6,743 nt of DNA from Comamonadaceae bacterium (GTDB taxonomy: Bacteria; Pseudomonadota; Gammaproteobacteria; Burkholderiales; Burkholderiaceae_C), in assembly GCA_021286965.1 (NCBI GenBank), contig JAJTBK010000552.1, positions 1 to 6,743 of the forward strand. The letters run 5' to 3'. The notes under the pieces are model-generated. The model had not been told where the DNA came from and did not search any database. It worked only from the letters and a program-made list of their open reading frames with translations. The position numbers and the translations under genes are program-made. The number at the start of each line of letters is the position of its first letter. The first letter of the stretch is position 1. This document shows positions 6,076 through 6,743 of this stretch, piece by piece.

Positions 6076-6077
6076 AA

Positions 6078-6743
6078 TTAAAAAAATTCGGGCTCGCCCA
6101 CCAGGGGCTGGCGGTACTGCGCCCCCCAGCGCTCGGCCCAGGCAGCGCAGTGGCCGGCGGGGCGCAGCGGGTCGTCAAAATCGACCAGCACCCGCTGCTG
6201 CGGCATGCGCGGCGCGGGCGGCTGGGCGCTGCTGCGGCCATCGGTCAGCAGCCACAGCCAGCTCTCCTGGCCCCGGCGCGCAGCCTGGGCGCACAGCTGT
6301 TCGGCCTGCGCCAGCACAGCCACCAGCGGCGTGCCGCCGCCGCCGCCCAAGGGCCGCACCCGCGCCACGCCCGAAGCGCGCGCCGGGCCGGGCCCGAGCA
6401 GCAGCTGCACGCCCTGGCCGCCAAAGGCCAGCAGCGCCACCGCGTCGCCCCGGCGCGCAGCCTGGGCGATGAGCGCGGCGGCGTAGCCCTTGGCCTGGCC
6501 CAGGCGCGCGCGCTGGTGCATGGAGCCCGAGCTGTCGAGCGCAATCACATGCAAGAGCGGCGCGCGCAGCGGCACGCGGCGCCAGCGCAGGTGCGCGGCC
6601 TGCAGCGGCGCAGCCGCCTTGGCCTGCAGAGTGCGCGGCCAATCGAGCTGCGCGCCAGGGCCGGCGCTGCACTGCGCCAGCGCCAGGCCGGGGCGCGGCA
6701 GGCCGGGACGGTTGCGAGGGGTAGGCCACCGCCAGGGCGCCGG
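6078..6743 (-). CDS. VWA-domain protein of the Mg/cobalt-chelatase (ChlD/CobT-like) type, 5'-truncated by window edge
   Basis: 221 residues are visible in a frame that runs off the right edge; the stop is TAA at 6078-6080. A linker with PRNRPGLPRPG and LDWPRTLQAK (33-42) leads into a von Willebrand A domain with a complete metal-binding MIDAS: DSSGSM (70-75), Thr138 in GGGGTPLV, and LTDGRSS (166-172). The tail RVLVDFDDPLRPAG...WAERWGAQY resembles the end of chelatase D-type VWA proteins (usually LVD...G...LA..LGA.Y). In many betaproteobacteria such a protein accompanies CobN and an AAA+ ChlI-like ATPase and is thought to take part in ATP-driven cobalt insertion; those partners would lie further right and cannot be seen. 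An internal start (GTG at 6575) exists but would discard the conserved LDWPRTLQAK segment, so the longer frame is preferred. The VWA domain is certain; the cobalt-chelatase role is inferred from the neighbours. Confidence 0.88.
   Translation of the reverse strand, partial: PAPWRWPTPRNRPGLPRPGLALAQCSAGPGAQLDWPRTLQAKAAAPLQAAHLRWRRVPLRAPLLHVIALDSSGSMHQRARLGQAKGYAAALIAQAARRGDAVALLAFGGQGVQLLLGPGPARASGVARVRPLGGGGGTPLVAVLAQAEQLCAQAARRGQESWLWLLTDGRSSAQPPAPRMPQQRVLVDFDDPLRPAGHCAAWAERWGAQYRQPLVGEPEFF

Noticed and set aside
6063..6077. Cobalamin riboswitch or Fur box directly before the TonB receptor
   Set aside because: Only 15 bases separate the VWA stop from the receptor ATG, and they are taken up by the ribosome-binding site. 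Any such element must lie inside the VWA gene or beyond the right edge.
6060..6077. TTG at 6077 as the receptor start, adding five residues
   Set aside because: It would place the ribosome-binding site inside the coding sequence and lengthen the signal peptide with MEGKT. The ATG at 6062 has ideal Shine-Dalgarno spacing.

Overview
The window is high-GC DNA (roughly 70% by eye) whose proteins look like those of a Comamonadaceae-type betaproteobacterium (Acidovorax, Comamonas, Alicycliphilus and relatives). That placement rests on recalled homologues and on three copies of a short AT-richer hairpin repeat that I recognise, from memory, as common in that family. No database was searched.

Layout: six intact or edge-truncated genes and one broken gene lie on the minus strand, packed into what looks like a single operon read from right to left. 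In transcription order they are: the C-terminal von Willebrand A (VWA) domain of a metal-chelatase-type protein (cut by the right edge, stop at 6078); a 713-aa TonB-dependent outer-membrane receptor (6062-3921); a broken remnant of a PepSY-type membrane gene (3916-3547); ogt (3550-3029); bluB (3032-2319); cbiB (2322-1372); and cobC (1387-386). Gaps are 15 bases or less, and four junctions are stop/start overlaps. Converging from the left edge is the 3' half of a staphylococcal-nuclease-like gene (stop at 362), 23 bases from the end of cobC.

Function: BluB makes the lower ligand 5,6-dimethylbenzimidazole using FMNH2 and O2. CobC makes the aminopropanol-phosphate linker from threonine phosphate. 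CbiB attaches that linker to the corrin ring. The VWA protein is plausibly a chelatase partner acting in cobalt insertion. Together this is a late-stage cobalamin (B12) locus of the O2-using type. The TonB receptor in the same operon is a candidate importer for a corrinoid, cobalt or siderophore ligand, although its sequence resembles siderophore receptors. The methyltransferase gene ogt is an unexpected DNA-repair insert between the receptor and the B12 genes.

Most worth a second look: (1) structured repeats that sit inside coding sequence, two of them supplying membrane-helix residues of CbiB and one supplying the nuclease C-terminus; (2) the decayed membrane gene with an 18-base C11G7 tract between the receptor and ogt; (3) the receptor translationally tied to a chelatase-like gene; (4) a nuclease with alanine where the family normally has its catalytic glutamate. 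No promoter, riboswitch or strong terminator is visible; the operon promoter probably lies beyond the right edge.
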